From: Cereibacter sphaeroides | Lineage (GTDB): Bacteria; Pseudomonadota; Alphaproteobacteria; Rhodobacterales; Rhodobacteraceae | Assembly: GCA_003243455.1 (NCBI GenBank) | Contig: QFQS01000012.1 | Coordinates: 1 to 47,064, forward strand | Reading direction: 5' to 3' | Length of the DNA stretch: 47,064 nucleotides | In this document: piece after piece, positions 1 through 7,682 of the stretch | Numbering within the stretch: position 1 is the first letter of the stretch | Layout: each line of letters starts with the position of its first letter | Translations under genes and position numbers: made by a program | Notes under the pieces: model-generated | What the model saw: the letters and a program-made list of their open reading frames with translations, nothing else | The model's database searches: none | Told to the model about the DNA's origin: nothing

Positions 1-649
1 CGACGACTACCTCGAGGGCGAACTGCTCGTCGGTGCCGCAAAGGTCGCTGCCGAGACCGGCGCAGATATCGTACTGTCGCCAATGGCGCTTGAATATCCC
101 GAAGGGCGCCGCATGCCCGCGCCGCATTACAACGGCCCCGTAACACCTGAGACCTTTTTCAAGGGCTGGATGACCGGTCACCACTATGCACCTGTGGCAA
201 TCCTGCTGCGGATCGACTTCGTCCGGCGTGCCGGCGGCTGGGACGAAAGCCTGGCCCGTGCGCAGGACACCGAGATGTTCCTGCGCGCCATGTTCGAACA
301 GCCGGTCATCCGGCCCAACATGGAAGGACTTGCCATCTATACGCAAATCAACCCTGGTTCTGTCTCGCGTGACTTCTCTCCACGATCCAGCGAAAGCCGC
401 CTGCGCGTCATGGCAGGCCTGCTACGCCGCATGCGCGGGACAACCTTCGCGCCGATCATGCCGCTGCTGGAATTCAGGCTCTATAGCATCACCCGCGAGG
501 CCTTCCGCATGAAGCAGAGCGCGATCGGGCGGCAAGGCTTGCGCGAACTGGCGGCGCTCGGGCTGTGCGACCACCCCGGATCCCGGGTGCACCGTGCGAT
601 TTCCAAGGTGATCGGGCTTGAGGCCAAGGTCCGGATTTGGGGCAGCTAG
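1..649 (+). CDS. Family 2 glycosyltransferase, 5'-truncated by window edge
   Basis: The reading frame is open from base 2 and has no start inside the window, so the N-terminal part of the GT-A domain is missing. The first visible residues, DDYLEGE, are the usual end of the GT2 metal/nucleotide-sugar motif (DADDxL). Downstream, GGWDES and RAQDTEMFLRA match the conserved GT2 C-terminal half (GG-D/E-ED-like acceptor region). It should transfer a sugar from a nucleotide donor to the lipid-linked EPS unit at the cytoplasmic face. The protein is about half identical by eye to the next gene's product. Bases 23-79 are identical to 823-879 there. The stop is 2 bp before the next ATG, so the two form an operon. 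Confidence 0.85.
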   Translation, partial: DDYLEGELLVGAAKVAAETGADIVLSPMALEYPEGRRMPAPHYNGPVTPETFFKGWMTGHHYAPVAILLRIDFVRRAGGWDESLARAQDTEMFLRAMFEQPVIRPNMEGLAIYTQINPGSVSRDFSPRSSESRLRVMAGLLRRMRGTTFAPIMPLLEFRLYSITREAFRMKQSAIGRQGLRELAALGLCDHPGSRVHRAISKVIGLEAKVRIWGS

Positions 650-651
650 GA

Positions 652-1449
652 ATGACGGATACCCCCCTGCCCCGGATCGCGGTCGTGATCCCCTGCTACA
701 ACTCGGAGGCCTGGATTGCGCGCACGATCAACTCCGTGCTGGATCAGTCCTATGCCGATCGCCTGGTCATCGTGGTCGACGACGGTTCCAGGGATGCCTC
801 CGCCGACCGCGTGCGTGCCTTCCTGCTCGTCGGTGCCGCAAAGGTCGCTGCCGAGACCGGCGCAGATATCGTACTGTCGGACATGCATATTGTGGATGCC
901 GAGGGTCGGCGACAAGCACGCAGTGTCTATTCCGGCAGTATCACACCTGAAACTTTCTTCGAAGGATGGCTGAACGGGCTTTACTTCAACCCCTCTTCTA
1001 TCCTTTGGCGCATAGACTTCGTCCAGCGCATCGGCGGCTGGGACGAAAGCCTGGCCCGGGCGCAGGATCTCGACATCACCTTGCGGGCGATGTTCGAAAG
1101 GCCGCGCGTCATGAAAAACGACCAGGGCGTGGCGGTCTATGCCCGGATCAACCCGGCCTCAGTCTCTCGCAGCGACTCTCCCCGTGCCACCGAAAGTCGG
1201 ATGAAGGTGACTTTAGGGCTTCTGGCTCAGGCGAAGGGAACTGCTTTCGAGCAGTATTCGCCGCTATTATTAGCCAAGCTCTACACCATCACACGAACAG
1301 CTTTCCAAACGGGACAAACCGCTCTCGGGCGGCGCGGCGTCTCAGAGTTGAAAAACTACGGATTTCAGGGCAATCCCGGATCCCGTTTCCACCGCTTGTT
1401 AAGCAGGCTAATCGGACTTGAGGCTAAAGTGAAGCTTTGGGGAAACTAA
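652..1449 (+). CDS. Family 2 glycosyltransferase with internal deletion of the catalytic middle
   Basis: The start ATG at 652 follows the previous stop by 2 bp; the product is 265 aa. The N-terminus has the classical GT2 strand (VVIPCYNSEAW) and VVDDGSRDAS. The frame then jumps straight to LLVGAAKVAAETG, the segment that in the upstream paralogue follows DDYLEGE. About 50 residues that normally carry the RNxG helix and the DxD metal motif are therefore absent, although the frame is kept. The C-terminal half (GGWDESLARAQD) is intact. Without DxD it is unlikely to be an active transferase, unless the gap is an assembly error at a repeat. The first 80 bp nearly match the gene cut by the right window edge. 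Confidence 0.8.
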   Translation: MTDTPLPRIAVVIPCYNSEAWIARTINSVLDQSYADRLVIVVDDGSRDASADRVRAFLLVGAAKVAAETGADIVLSDMHIVDAEGRRQARSVYSGSITPETFFEGWLNGLYFNPSSILWRIDFVQRIGGWDESLARAQDLDITLRAMFERPRVMKNDQGVAVYARINPASVSRSDSPRATESRMKVTLGLLAQAKGTAFEQYSPLLLAKLYTITRTAFQTGQTALGRRGVSELKNYGFQGNPGSRFHRLLSRLIGLEAKVKLWGN

Positions 1450-1513
1450 CTTTATTATTGATTTAGGCAGCAGTCAGTTCAATATCGCAAACGACTTCTT
1501 CATAACAGCGTAA

Positions 1514-2512
1514 TTATCCGTTCTTTACATCAAAATCACTCGAAAAGCGATTTAAGTACCGGATCATGCGCGGCACCATCATCGTTTCCGTGCGCAACCT
1601 CCTGAGCTTGCCCTTCCCGCTTTTCCAGAAGCCTTTCTTGGCGTAAGTTATCGGGGGTAAATCAGGAAAATATCTCAAGAGAAATTCCTTATAACCATCT
1701 ACTATCCACGGTGGAATATTTCCACTTTGATTGGAACTCCACGGTTTGCTCTGCGATACAAAATGATAGAAATTTGGCGTGGCAAGGCGGCCAAGGTTAG
1801 GAAAGTAGGCGGCTGACTGCCAATTCCACACTGGACTAAGCTCAGACCATGAATTCCGCAATATACAATTCAAAATTCCTTGGTCGTGAGTCATAAATTT
1901 ACCGCGATGCCTTGCGCCAAAATCTATGCAGTTCTCCATAATATCGTTTTCAATGAATGAGTTGGAATCAATGAGCAAAACGCCGGAATTGAAATATGGT
2001 GCAAAGTCCCAACCCAGTCTTTCAAACTCATGAGCAAGCAGGGATGGATTTTTCCATTGCTTCAAATCTTTTACTGCAGCTACAGGGTTTTTTCCGATAT
2101 CAACGCCTAGGAGTCTTTCGATATCCCCTCCCGCTATAAAAATATCGCAGTCCATATATAATATTCGGCTGTAGCTGACCCCAAAAATTTTTGGAAGGCT
2201 CCACCTCAGATAGGCAGAGAAGCCAAACCTGCCAGATTGGTGTTGATTTTCAAATATATTCCCAACATCAATCTGGCATAGTCTCACCCCATCGAGATCG
2301 TCGATAGAACCCAGGTCCAGACTTTCCAGGCTCACAATAACTACATCGAAGTTACTGGACCTTGAGATTTTGGAAAGCTGGCTGGCAGTAAACGCAGCAT
2401 AGGGCAGGACTGCCGAATCGCAGCACAGAATTACAGCTTTACTATTATGTGCTTCCCTGTTTTGCGATACTATCTTCACATCATTCCCCGCATACCTGAT
2501 CGTATGAGCCAT
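1514..2512 (-). CDS. Family 8 (LgtC-like) glycosyltransferase
   Basis: The product is 332 aa from ATG at 2512, preceded by AAGG four bases upstream. A TTG at 2530 is in frame but has no ribosome site. GT8 features are visible: an N-terminal ILCCDSAVLPYA segment, the metal-binding DCD at about residues 121-123 in the ILYMDCDIFIAG context, and a C-terminal FYHF..KPW region that matches the family's H-x-x-G-x-x-KPW motif. GT8 enzymes are retaining galactosyl- or glucosyltransferases acting on LPS or EPS acceptors. The gene is clearly richer in A+T than both neighbours and faces the GT2 pair convergently, which suggests separate acquisition. The acceptor is unknown. Confidence 0.85.
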   Translation of the reverse strand: MAHTIRYAGNDVKIVSQNREAHNSKAVILCCDSAVLPYAAFTASQLSKISRSSNFDVVIVSLESLDLGSIDDLDGVRLCQIDVGNIFENQHQSGRFGFSAYLRWSLPKIFGVSYSRILYMDCDIFIAGGDIERLLGVDIGKNPVAAVKDLKQWKNPSLLAHEFERLGWDFAPYFNSGVLLIDSNSFIENDIMENCIDFGARHRGKFMTHDQGILNCILRNSWSELSPVWNWQSAAYFPNLGRLATPNFYHFVSQSKPWSSNQSGNIPPWIVDGYKEFLLRYFPDLPPITYAKKGFWKSGKGKLRRLRTETMMVPRMIRYLNRFSSDFDVKNG

Positions 2513-2619
2513 AGTGCCTTTTGTGTTCAAAGCCAGTCAAGCTGAGTTGGGCCTCTTCCCGCGCCGCGCTCATTTTGCTGTGGTGACTTGAGGATAATGC
2601 TTTCGAAAGCGGCTGCGTA

Positions 2620-3654
2620 TTAGTCGGTTTCTTTCATCCGCGCCCGCACATAACCCAGGAAGGCGCGTTCGGCCGAGCGGAGCCTTGGGCGGCCCGAGGC
2701 CACCCAGTAGCCGCGCCAGTCGGCTTCCAGCGCGTAGATATCGTGACCAGGAGCCAGCCCCCTGCCCACCTCCAGCGCCTCGGGTGACAGCGGGGGCAGC
2801 TGCGGCCCCTGCCCCACGGCCTCCACCACGCTGGCGCGCGAGGTAAAGCGGATCATGTCGCCCGGTTCTTCCGCCATGGCGTAGTCGGGCAGATGGTCGG
2901 CCGCGATCATCTCGCGCAACATGGCGCGGAAGACGCGGCGCGGGCTGGCCGAGCCGGATTTCTTCAAGAGCAGGTCGACCGAGACGCGCCAGCTGTCCTG
3001 CCGGCCGCAATGCTTGCGCGCCAGCTCGTAGATCCGCCGCTCCAGAGGCTTCCGCAGCCGGAAGTAATCGCGGCTCAGCGTCAGCACCGCGCTCGACAGC
3101 ACGGCGCGGAACAGCCAGTCCGACAGCGTGACCGAGACCGAGATCATCCGGCCGCCCCGGCTCTTGCGCAGGATCTCCCAGGCCTCGATCAGGCCAAAGC
3201 CGCGGGTGATCTCGATGCCGCCCTGCGCCAGGTTGGTGGTGATGCGCGTGCCCGCCAGCCGCTCGAAGCTTTCGCGCAGGCGTCGGTAGGCGTCGCCGCT
3301 CGTTTCGCGGTTGGTGGCGATCAGCAGGTCATGCGCCCTCAAGGTCACCGTCCGGCTGATCGCGCGGCCGGCATTAAGCGCCGCCATCAGCTGGCTGATG
3401 CAATAGATCAGGATGTCCTTGTCATGGATCGTGGCCAGCCCCCTGACGGAAGGCGTCACTGTGATCTCGATGCCATTATGGGCATAGGCCAGCACCCGCA
3501 GATCAGGCCGTGTGGACAGCGAGAAGACGGGATGCTCCATCGTCGCCATGTCATCCTTGGGCAGCGCCGCAAGGATATCGCAGACGAAGAAATCCGCCTG
3601 ATGCCGCGCGGGCAAAAGCCCCGATGCGGTCGTCCCGCCCGTGAGTGCCGCCAT
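2620..3654 (-). CDS. repA: Plasmid replication initiator RepA (RPA family)
   Basis: The product is 344 aa from ATG 3654, with AGGA about 7 bases upstream (an in-frame extension to 3786 lacks a ribosome site). Family landmarks are clear: QADFFVCDI near the start, MEHPVFSLST, VTPSVRGLATIHDKDILIYC, a long central block with LSRDYFRLRKPLERRIYELARKHCG, and SPRRVFRAMLR. These define the replication initiator protein A family (PF10134) used by RepA-type plasmids of Rhodobacterales and related Alphaproteobacteria. It should bind the iterons just upstream of its own start and recruit the host DnaA/helicase system. It is divergent from parA, with the origin-like region between them. Autoregulation through the iterons is plausible. 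Confidence 0.95.
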   Translation of the reverse strand: MAALTGGTTASGLLPARHQADFFVCDILAALPKDDMATMEHPVFSLSTRPDLRVLAYAHNGIEITVTPSVRGLATIHDKDILIYCISQLMAALNAGRAISRTVTLRAHDLLIATNRETSGDAYRRLRESFERLAGTRITTNLAQGGIEITRGFGLIEAWEILRKSRGGRMISVSVTLSDWLFRAVLSSAVLTLSRDYFRLRKPLERRIYELARKHCGRQDSWRVSVDLLLKKSGSASPRRVFRAMLREMIAADHLPDYAMAEEPGDMIRFTSRASVVEAVGQGPQLPPLSPEALEVGRGLAPGHDIYALEADWRGYWVASGRPRLRSAERAFLGYVRARMKETD

Positions 3655-3755
3655 GCCTGTCCTGTTCCGCCCGCCTGTACGGGCATGTCTGCTCGACCAC
3701 CGCCCGCATTTTTCCGCGGGATTCGTTTCGTGGTTTTGGTGACACCAGCCTAGGG

Positions 3756-3764
3756 TTATCCACA
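3756..3764 (+). promoter_or_regulatory. DnaA box
   Basis: TTATCCACA is an exact match to the strong DnaA-binding consensus. It sits 26 bp from the first iteron and 102 bp upstream of the repA start codon. Confidence 0.75.
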
Positions 3765-3789
3765 GGACCGGTCCAGTCTTTCGCATCGG

Positions 3790-3845
3790 GGGATCGGAGT
3801 CGGATCAGCGGGGGTTCAGAGTCACCCGATCGTGGGTTCAGAGTC
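3790..3845 (+). repeat. Three iterons, 22-bp period (probable RepA binding sites)
   Basis: GGGATCGGAGTC (3790-3801), GGGTTCAGAGTC (3812-3823) and GGGTTCAGAGTC (3834-3845) repeat exactly every 22 bp. The last two are identical and the first differs at two bases. A period of two helical turns puts all copies on the same DNA face, as in plasmid iterons. A weaker CAGTC at 3774-3778 may be a degenerate fourth copy, out of register by one base. Confidence 0.7.
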
Positions 3846-4093
3846 GGGCGGAGTGATGCAAGTCCGAATTCCCCCAGCGATCCCAATGCTTTCTGGAAAA
3901 GCCCCTTGCCTTTAACTAACTTAATAACTCAAATCTAACAGGCAAAAATTTTCGTATCGCCCCAAATCTCCTGCACCCGGCCAAGCGGAGAAGGCTGATT
4001 TGCTTAGAAAATAAGGGTTTTGTGCGCTCTTTCCTTCCATGTGCTGCATTTTGTGGTATCTTGCAAAAAACAAGGCACATGAGGCAATTTTCA

Positions 4094-5482
4094 ATGCCAA
4101 GGGACACTGAGGAGCAGCCCCCCTATTTCAACATCGCGCCCGATGCCGCGCTGGCGGAACTGGGTGCGCCGACCGGCACGGGTGACTTCGCGGCCCTCGC
4201 CGATGCCTGCGCGCGCGGTCGTGCCGATCTTGCCAGCCGGGGCCTGGGTGAGGAAGGGCGAAAGACGCTGCGCCTGTTCTCGACATGGGAGATCACGCGC
4301 TACCTGATCCCCGTCGCCCCCGCCCATTTCCGCCGCGTGCTGAAGCTGAACCCCGATCTGCCGCAGGGCCGGACCGAGACCGAGAGCGGGGCGAAATGGT
4401 TCCCGCTGGACGAGGTGTTGCGGCTGCGCGCCCATTTCGCGGCGGAAGGTTCCCGCGCCAAGGAATACCTGCCCTGGCGGCCCAGGGACCTGCCTGCCAA
4501 GGTGGTGGCGGTCGCGAACTTCAAGGGCGGCGTGGGCAAGACCTCGACGGCGGCGCATCTGGCCATGTCGGCGGCGCTAGACGGCTACCGCGTGCTGGTG
4601 ATCGACCTGGACAGCCAGGGCTCCATGACCTCGATCTTCGGTGGCAAGGTCGCGGATGAATGGCAGACCGTCTTCCCGATGATCGCCCGCCACTACGCCG
4701 CCCACCTGATCGCCGAGAACCAGGCCCGGCTGTCGCGTGGCGAGGCTCCCCTCCCCTTGGATGAGACGCTGACCGAGGCGCAGAAGATCACCTCCGCCGA
4801 CCTGATCCAGAAGACGCACTGGCCCAACATCGACCTGATCGGGGCACAGCTGAACCTCTACTGGGCCGAGTTCCAGATCCCGGTCTGGCGCATGTCGGGC
4901 CGCGGCTGGAAGCTGTGGGATGCGCTTGGCGACCGGCTGGCGGCAGACGGGCTGCTTGACGCCTATGACGTCATCTTCCTCGATACGCCCCCTGCCCTTG
5001 GCTACCTGACCATCAACGGGCTGGCCGCCTCGGACATCCTGCTGGTGCCGGTCGGGGCGTCCTTTCTCGAGTTCGATTCGACGGGGCGCTTCTTCGACAT
5101 GCTGCATTCGACCTTTTCGTCGATTGAAACGGGCGAGAACATCGCCGCCCGCGCCTTGGGGCGACCGGAGCTGTCCTTCGAATGGGATGCAGTCCGCGCA
5201 GTCATCACCCGCTATGACGGCGCCCAGCAGGCGGAACTGGCCGGGCTGATGCAGGCCTATCTGGGCCGCTCCCTGAGCCCCTTCCGGCAGGATTTCACCG
5301 CCCTGATCGGTCAGGCGGGCGAGCGTATCTCGGGCATCTACGAGGCCGACTACCGCGATTTCAACCGAGAGACCTATATGCGCGGCCGCGAAACCTTTGA
5401 TGAGACCTATGCCGCCTTCAAGAAGCTGCTTCTGGGCTGCTGGCGGCGGGATGAGCTGAAAGCCGCGGGAAACCTGCTGTGA
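4094..5482 (+). CDS. parA: Plasmid partition ATPase ParA with N-terminal DNA-binding region
   Basis: The product is 462 aa from ATG 4094, with GAGG nine bases upstream. ATG 4079 is an alternative. Residues 1-135 form an N-terminal extension whose FSTWEITRYL and later WFPLDEVLRLRAHF look like a MerR-like winged-helix region, as in type Ia ParA proteins that repress their own operon. The deviant Walker A (FKGGVGKTST, about residues 142-151), A' motif (VIDLDSQGS) and Walker B (IFLDTPPALG) are intact. The C-terminal part (ETYMRGRETFDETYAAFK) is typical of plasmid ParA. It forms ATP-dependent patches on the nucleoid that move ParB-parS complexes. It is followed 57 bp later by parB. Confidence 0.95.
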   Translation: MPRDTEEQPPYFNIAPDAALAELGAPTGTGDFAALADACARGRADLASRGLGEEGRKTLRLFSTWEITRYLIPVAPAHFRRVLKLNPDLPQGRTETESGAKWFPLDEVLRLRAHFAAEGSRAKEYLPWRPRDLPAKVVAVANFKGGVGKTSTAAHLAMSAALDGYRVLVIDLDSQGSMTSIFGGKVADEWQTVFPMIARHYAAHLIAENQARLSRGEAPLPLDETLTEAQKITSADLIQKTHWPNIDLIGAQLNLYWAEFQIPVWRMSGRGWKLWDALGDRLAADGLLDAYDVIFLDTPPALGYLTINGLAASDILLVPVGASFLEFDSTGRFFDMLHSTFSSIETGENIAARALGRPELSFEWDAVRAVITRYDGAQQAELAGLMQAYLGRSLSPFRQDFTALIGQAGERISGIYEADYRDFNRETYMRGRETFDETYAAFKKLLLGCWRRDELKAAGNLL

Positions 5483-5484
5483 TA

Positions 5485-5502
5485 GAGTCTAAAAAGGCTC
5501 TG
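5485..5502 (+). repeat. Repeat copy A: imperfect palindrome in the parA-parB gap
   Basis: GAGTCTAAAAAGGCTCTG lies directly after the parA stop codon. Its last 12 bases (AAAAAGGCTCTG) recur exactly at 6116-6127 inside parB, where the whole element is a near-perfect palindrome. It could be a ParB binding site or a weak attenuator. Confidence 0.4.
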
Positions 5503-5508
5503 TTCAAG

Positions 5509-5526
5509 CGGAAAACGCCTTTTCCG
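5509..5526. repeat. 18-bp inverted repeat upstream of parB
   Basis: CGGAAAA-CGCC-TTTTCCG has perfect 7-bp arms around a 4-bp centre and lies 13 bp before the parB ATG. It has the same 7-4-7 geometry as the palindrome downstream of parB (6544-6561). It may be an operator or a parS half of the partition system; the role is inferred. Confidence 0.4.
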
Positions 5527-5539
5527 GAAGGGATGTGAC

Positions 5540-6520
5540 ATGGCCCGCAAGCGCCTTCTTCCACCGCAGGAAACCTACCTGGCCGCGCCGCTTGATGCCA
5601 AGCCCATGGGCGGCCCCTTCGACACCCTGCCCCGCCCTGCTCCCATCGCCCAGGTCGCGGGCGAAAGCGCCACCGAGGCCGCGCTGCGCGAGGTGGCGGG
5701 CGAATTGCAGGCCGCCCGCGCCGAGGGCCGTCTGGTCCAGCGCCTGCCCCTGGATGCCATCGAGGTGGATCATCTGGTCCGCGACCGTCTGGCGGTGGAC
5801 GAGGCCGAGACCGAGGCGCTGGTGGCCTCGATCCGCGCCCGTGGCCAGCAAAGCCCGATCGAGGTCGTGGACCTGGGGCAGGGCCGCTATGGCCTGATCT
5901 CGGGCTGGCGTCGTCTGCAGGCGCTGACAGCACTGCAGCAGGAAACCGGTGACGCCCGCTTTGCCACGGTGCAGGCGCTGCTGCGCCGACCGGACGGGGC
6001 CTCGGACGCCTATCTGGCCATGGTTGAGGAAAACGAGATCCGGGCCGGGCTTGGCCATTACGAACGCGCCCGCATCGCGGCCCGTGCGACCGAGCAGGGG
6101 GTCTATCCGAGCCTTAAAAAGGCTCTGCAACACCTGTTTCAGAACGTCAGCCGCGCCAAGAGATCCAAGATCGGCTCCTTCGTCACGGTTTACGAGGCGC
6201 TGGACGGCGCGCTCCGCTACCCCGCTGCGATCCCCGAACGCCTCGGCCTGGCGCTGGCCCAAGCGCTGGAGGCTGATCCCACGCTTGGCCCGCGCCTCCG
6301 CACCGCCATGGCCGGCGCGGCCCCACAAAGCGCCGCCGCAGAACAGGCCCTGCTGCAACGCCTGCTGACCCCGGAAAAACCCCGCCAGCCCCCGGAAAGC
6401 CCCGAAGAACTGGCACCCGGCATCTGGCTGGAACCCGGCCCGGGCCTGCGCCTATCAGGGCCGGGCGTCGATGCAGCCTTCCGATTGCGCCTTGCGGCCT
6501 GGCTGCGCGGGCAGGGTTGA
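5540..6520 (+). CDS. parB: Plasmid partition protein ParB (Spo0J/RepB family)
   Basis: The product is 326 aa. The ATG is preceded by GGAAGGG ten bases upstream. The N-terminal region (1-75) is rich in Ala and Arg and would carry the ParA-activating segment. The ParB/sulfiredoxin-like core follows (VRDRLAVDEAETEALVASIRARGQQSPIEV, about residues 80-110). GLISGWRRLQAL matches the family's GxRRxxA CTPase-type box, and MVEENEIRAGL matches the ENIQRxdL box. The predicted helix-turn-helix is around residues 165-215. ParB loads on parS and is moved by ParA. Candidate palindromic sites flank the gene. It is co-directional with parA and probably co-transcribed. Confidence 0.93.
   Translation: MARKRLLPPQETYLAAPLDAKPMGGPFDTLPRPAPIAQVAGESATEAALREVAGELQAARAEGRLVQRLPLDAIEVDHLVRDRLAVDEAETEALVASIRARGQQSPIEVVDLGQGRYGLISGWRRLQALTALQQETGDARFATVQALLRRPDGASDAYLAMVEENEIRAGLGHYERARIAARATEQGVYPSLKKALQHLFQNVSRAKRSKIGSFVTVYEALDGALRYPAAIPERLGLALAQALEADPTLGPRLRTAMAGAAPQSAAAEQALLQRLLTPEKPRQPPESPEELAPGIWLEPGPGLRLSGPGVDAAFRLRLAAWLRGQG
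6109..6127 (+). repeat. Repeat copy B: palindrome inside parB
   Basis: GAGCCTT-AAA-AAGGCTC (6109-6125) is a perfect 7-bp-arm palindrome, and the 12-mer AAAAAGGCTCTG within it is shared with 5491-5502. A site repeated in and beside parB is suggestive of a partition site, but coding constraint (codons for SLKKAL) could also produce it. Confidence 0.35.
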
Positions 6521-6543
6521 TCGCCGCAAATCCGGGCAAAGCT

Positions 6544-6561
6544 TGTTTCGCACGCGAAACA
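6544..6561. promoter_or_regulatory. Candidate parS centromere downstream of parB
   Basis: TGTTTCG-CACG-CGAAACA has perfect 7-bp arms and lies 23 bp after the parB stop. Its outer arms TGTTTC/GAAACA equal those of the canonical chromosomal parS (TGTTTCACGTGAAACA), but the centre is 2 bp longer, as expected for a plasmid-specific variant. Confidence 0.55.
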
Positions 6562-6713
6562 TTCCGCTTTCTGCACAGGTTTTCGGCCATAGCGGTTTGC
6601 GTGGCCCGTCTCCTGCCTGTATGGCTCTGCTACGATGGTATTTTTTCGCGCGCATTTCGTAGTTTTGGCACAGTTTCCCGCTACCGGGGACCAAACGGGT
6701 AGGCAAGGCTGGT

Positions 6714-7175
6714 ATGGGTCGTAAACGAGTCATGGCGATCGCCTCGGGTGGCGGTCACTGGGTGCAACTGATGCGTCTGAAGCCCACTTTCCAGGGTATG
6801 GACGTGGCCTATGTCAGCATGGACCCGACCTCGGCCGGCGATGTGCCGGGGCACCGCTACCACAACATCCGCGACGCCTCGCGCAAGAACAAGGCGGCCT
6901 TCCTGATCGTGGCCTGCCAGCTTTTGCTGATCCTGATCCGCGAGCGTCCGGCGGTCGTCGTCACCACCGGGTCGGCCCCGGCGCTGATCTGCCTGATCCT
7001 CGCGAAAAAGCTGTTCGGCGCGCGCACCATCTGGATCGACTCCATCGCCAATGCCGAACGGCTGTCGACCTCGGGGCAAAAGGCAGGCGGCGTGGCCGAT
7101 CTGTGGCTGACGCAATGGCCCGAACTCACCGAAGGCGAGGGGCGGCGGCCGGAATTCTGGGGTGCGGTGCTGTGA
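6714..7175 (+). CDS. PssD/Alg14-like glycosyltransferase membrane subunit
   Basis: The product is 153 aa. ATG 6714 has AAGG seven bases upstream. The opening AIASGGGHWVQLMRL is the glycine-rich donor-domain loop of Alg14/PssD proteins. A hydrophobic stretch (AFLIVACQLLLILI) and VVTTGSAPALICLILAKKLFGARTIWIDS follow, as in the family, which anchors the catalytic partner at the membrane. In Rhizobium, PssD and PssE together add glucuronic acid to the lipid-linked first glucose. The next gene is the PssE/Alg13 half, overlapping by four bases (GTGA), so the two subunits are translated in step. The exact sugar here is inferred, not shown. Confidence 0.88.
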   Translation: MGRKRVMAIASGGGHWVQLMRLKPTFQGMDVAYVSMDPTSAGDVPGHRYHNIRDASRKNKAAFLIVACQLLLILIRERPAVVVTTGSAPALICLILAKKLFGARTIWIDSIANAERLSTSGQKAGGVADLWLTQWPELTEGEGRRPEFWGAVL

Positions 7176-7669
7176 TCTTTGTCACCATCGGCTCGATGTT
7201 TCCCTTTGACCGGCTGATCCGCGTCATGGACGGCTGGGCAGAGGCCGCAGGCGCGGGGCAGGGCGAGATCATGGCCCAGATCGGCGACGGCACTTATGAG
7301 CCGCGCCACATGCGCCACGTCCGCCGCCTGTCGCAGCAGGCCTTTGCCGAGGCGATGGCGGGGGCCGAGGTCATCGTGGCCCATGCCGGAATGGGAACGG
7401 TCATCACTGCGGGCCGCGTTGGCCGCCCCCTGGTCATCATGCCGCGGATCGAGGCCTGGGGCGAACATACGACCGACCACCAGATCGCCACCGCCAACTG
7501 GCTGCGCGACAAGCCGGGCATCTTCGTCGCCGATACTGATGCGGATCTGCCGGGCGCCATTGCCGCGGCCCGCGCGGCAGGGGGCGGTGATGCGCCCCGC
7601 CTGCCCGATACGGCCGATCCGGCCTTCACCGGCCGCCTGCGCGCGGCAATTCTCGATTATCTCGGCTAA
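7172..7669 (+). CDS. PssE/Alg13-like glycosyltransferase catalytic subunit
   Basis: The start is GTG 7172 in the GTGA overlap with the upstream stop; the product is 165 aa, usual for PssE. It begins IFVTIGSMFPFDRLI, the conserved TxGxxxFDRLi motif of the GT28 C-terminal domain. It has IVAHAGMGTVITAGRVGRPLVIMPR, the UDP-sugar binding H-x-G-x-G-T loop, then HTTDHQIATANWL, matching the family's E-HxxDHQ region. It would form the complete transferase with the product of the gene before it. ATGs further upstream in this frame would need a long overlap with the first subunit and give no family homology. Confidence 0.88.
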   Translation: MIFVTIGSMFPFDRLIRVMDGWAEAAGAGQGEIMAQIGDGTYEPRHMRHVRRLSQQAFAEAMAGAEVIVAHAGMGTVITAGRVGRPLVIMPRIEAWGEHTTDHQIATANWLRDKPGIFVADTDADLPGAIAAARAAGGGDAPRLPDTADPAFTGRLRAAILDYLG

Positions 7670-7682
7670 AGGGGTGCCTCAT

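Larger units (their letters stand above)
3655..4093. other. Candidate plasmid replication origin (oriV) between repA and parA
   Basis: This 439-bp divergent intergenic region contains, in order, a perfect consensus DnaA box, three direct repeats spaced 22 bp, and an A+T-rich stretch at about 3911-3960 in an otherwise GC-rich replicon. DnaA box, iterons and an unwinding element next to the initiator gene is the standard layout of iteron plasmids. The two divergent promoters (repA, parA) must also lie here, but I cannot place -10/-35 boxes with confidence. Confidence 0.75.

Noticed and set aside
2893..3753. 286-aa open frame opposite repA
   Set aside because: RepA is unmistakable on the other strand, and this frame has no recognisable domain.
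2620..6520. RepABC-type operon
   Set aside because: repA here is an RPA-family initiator divergent from parA/parB, not a RepC in a repA-repB-repC operon.
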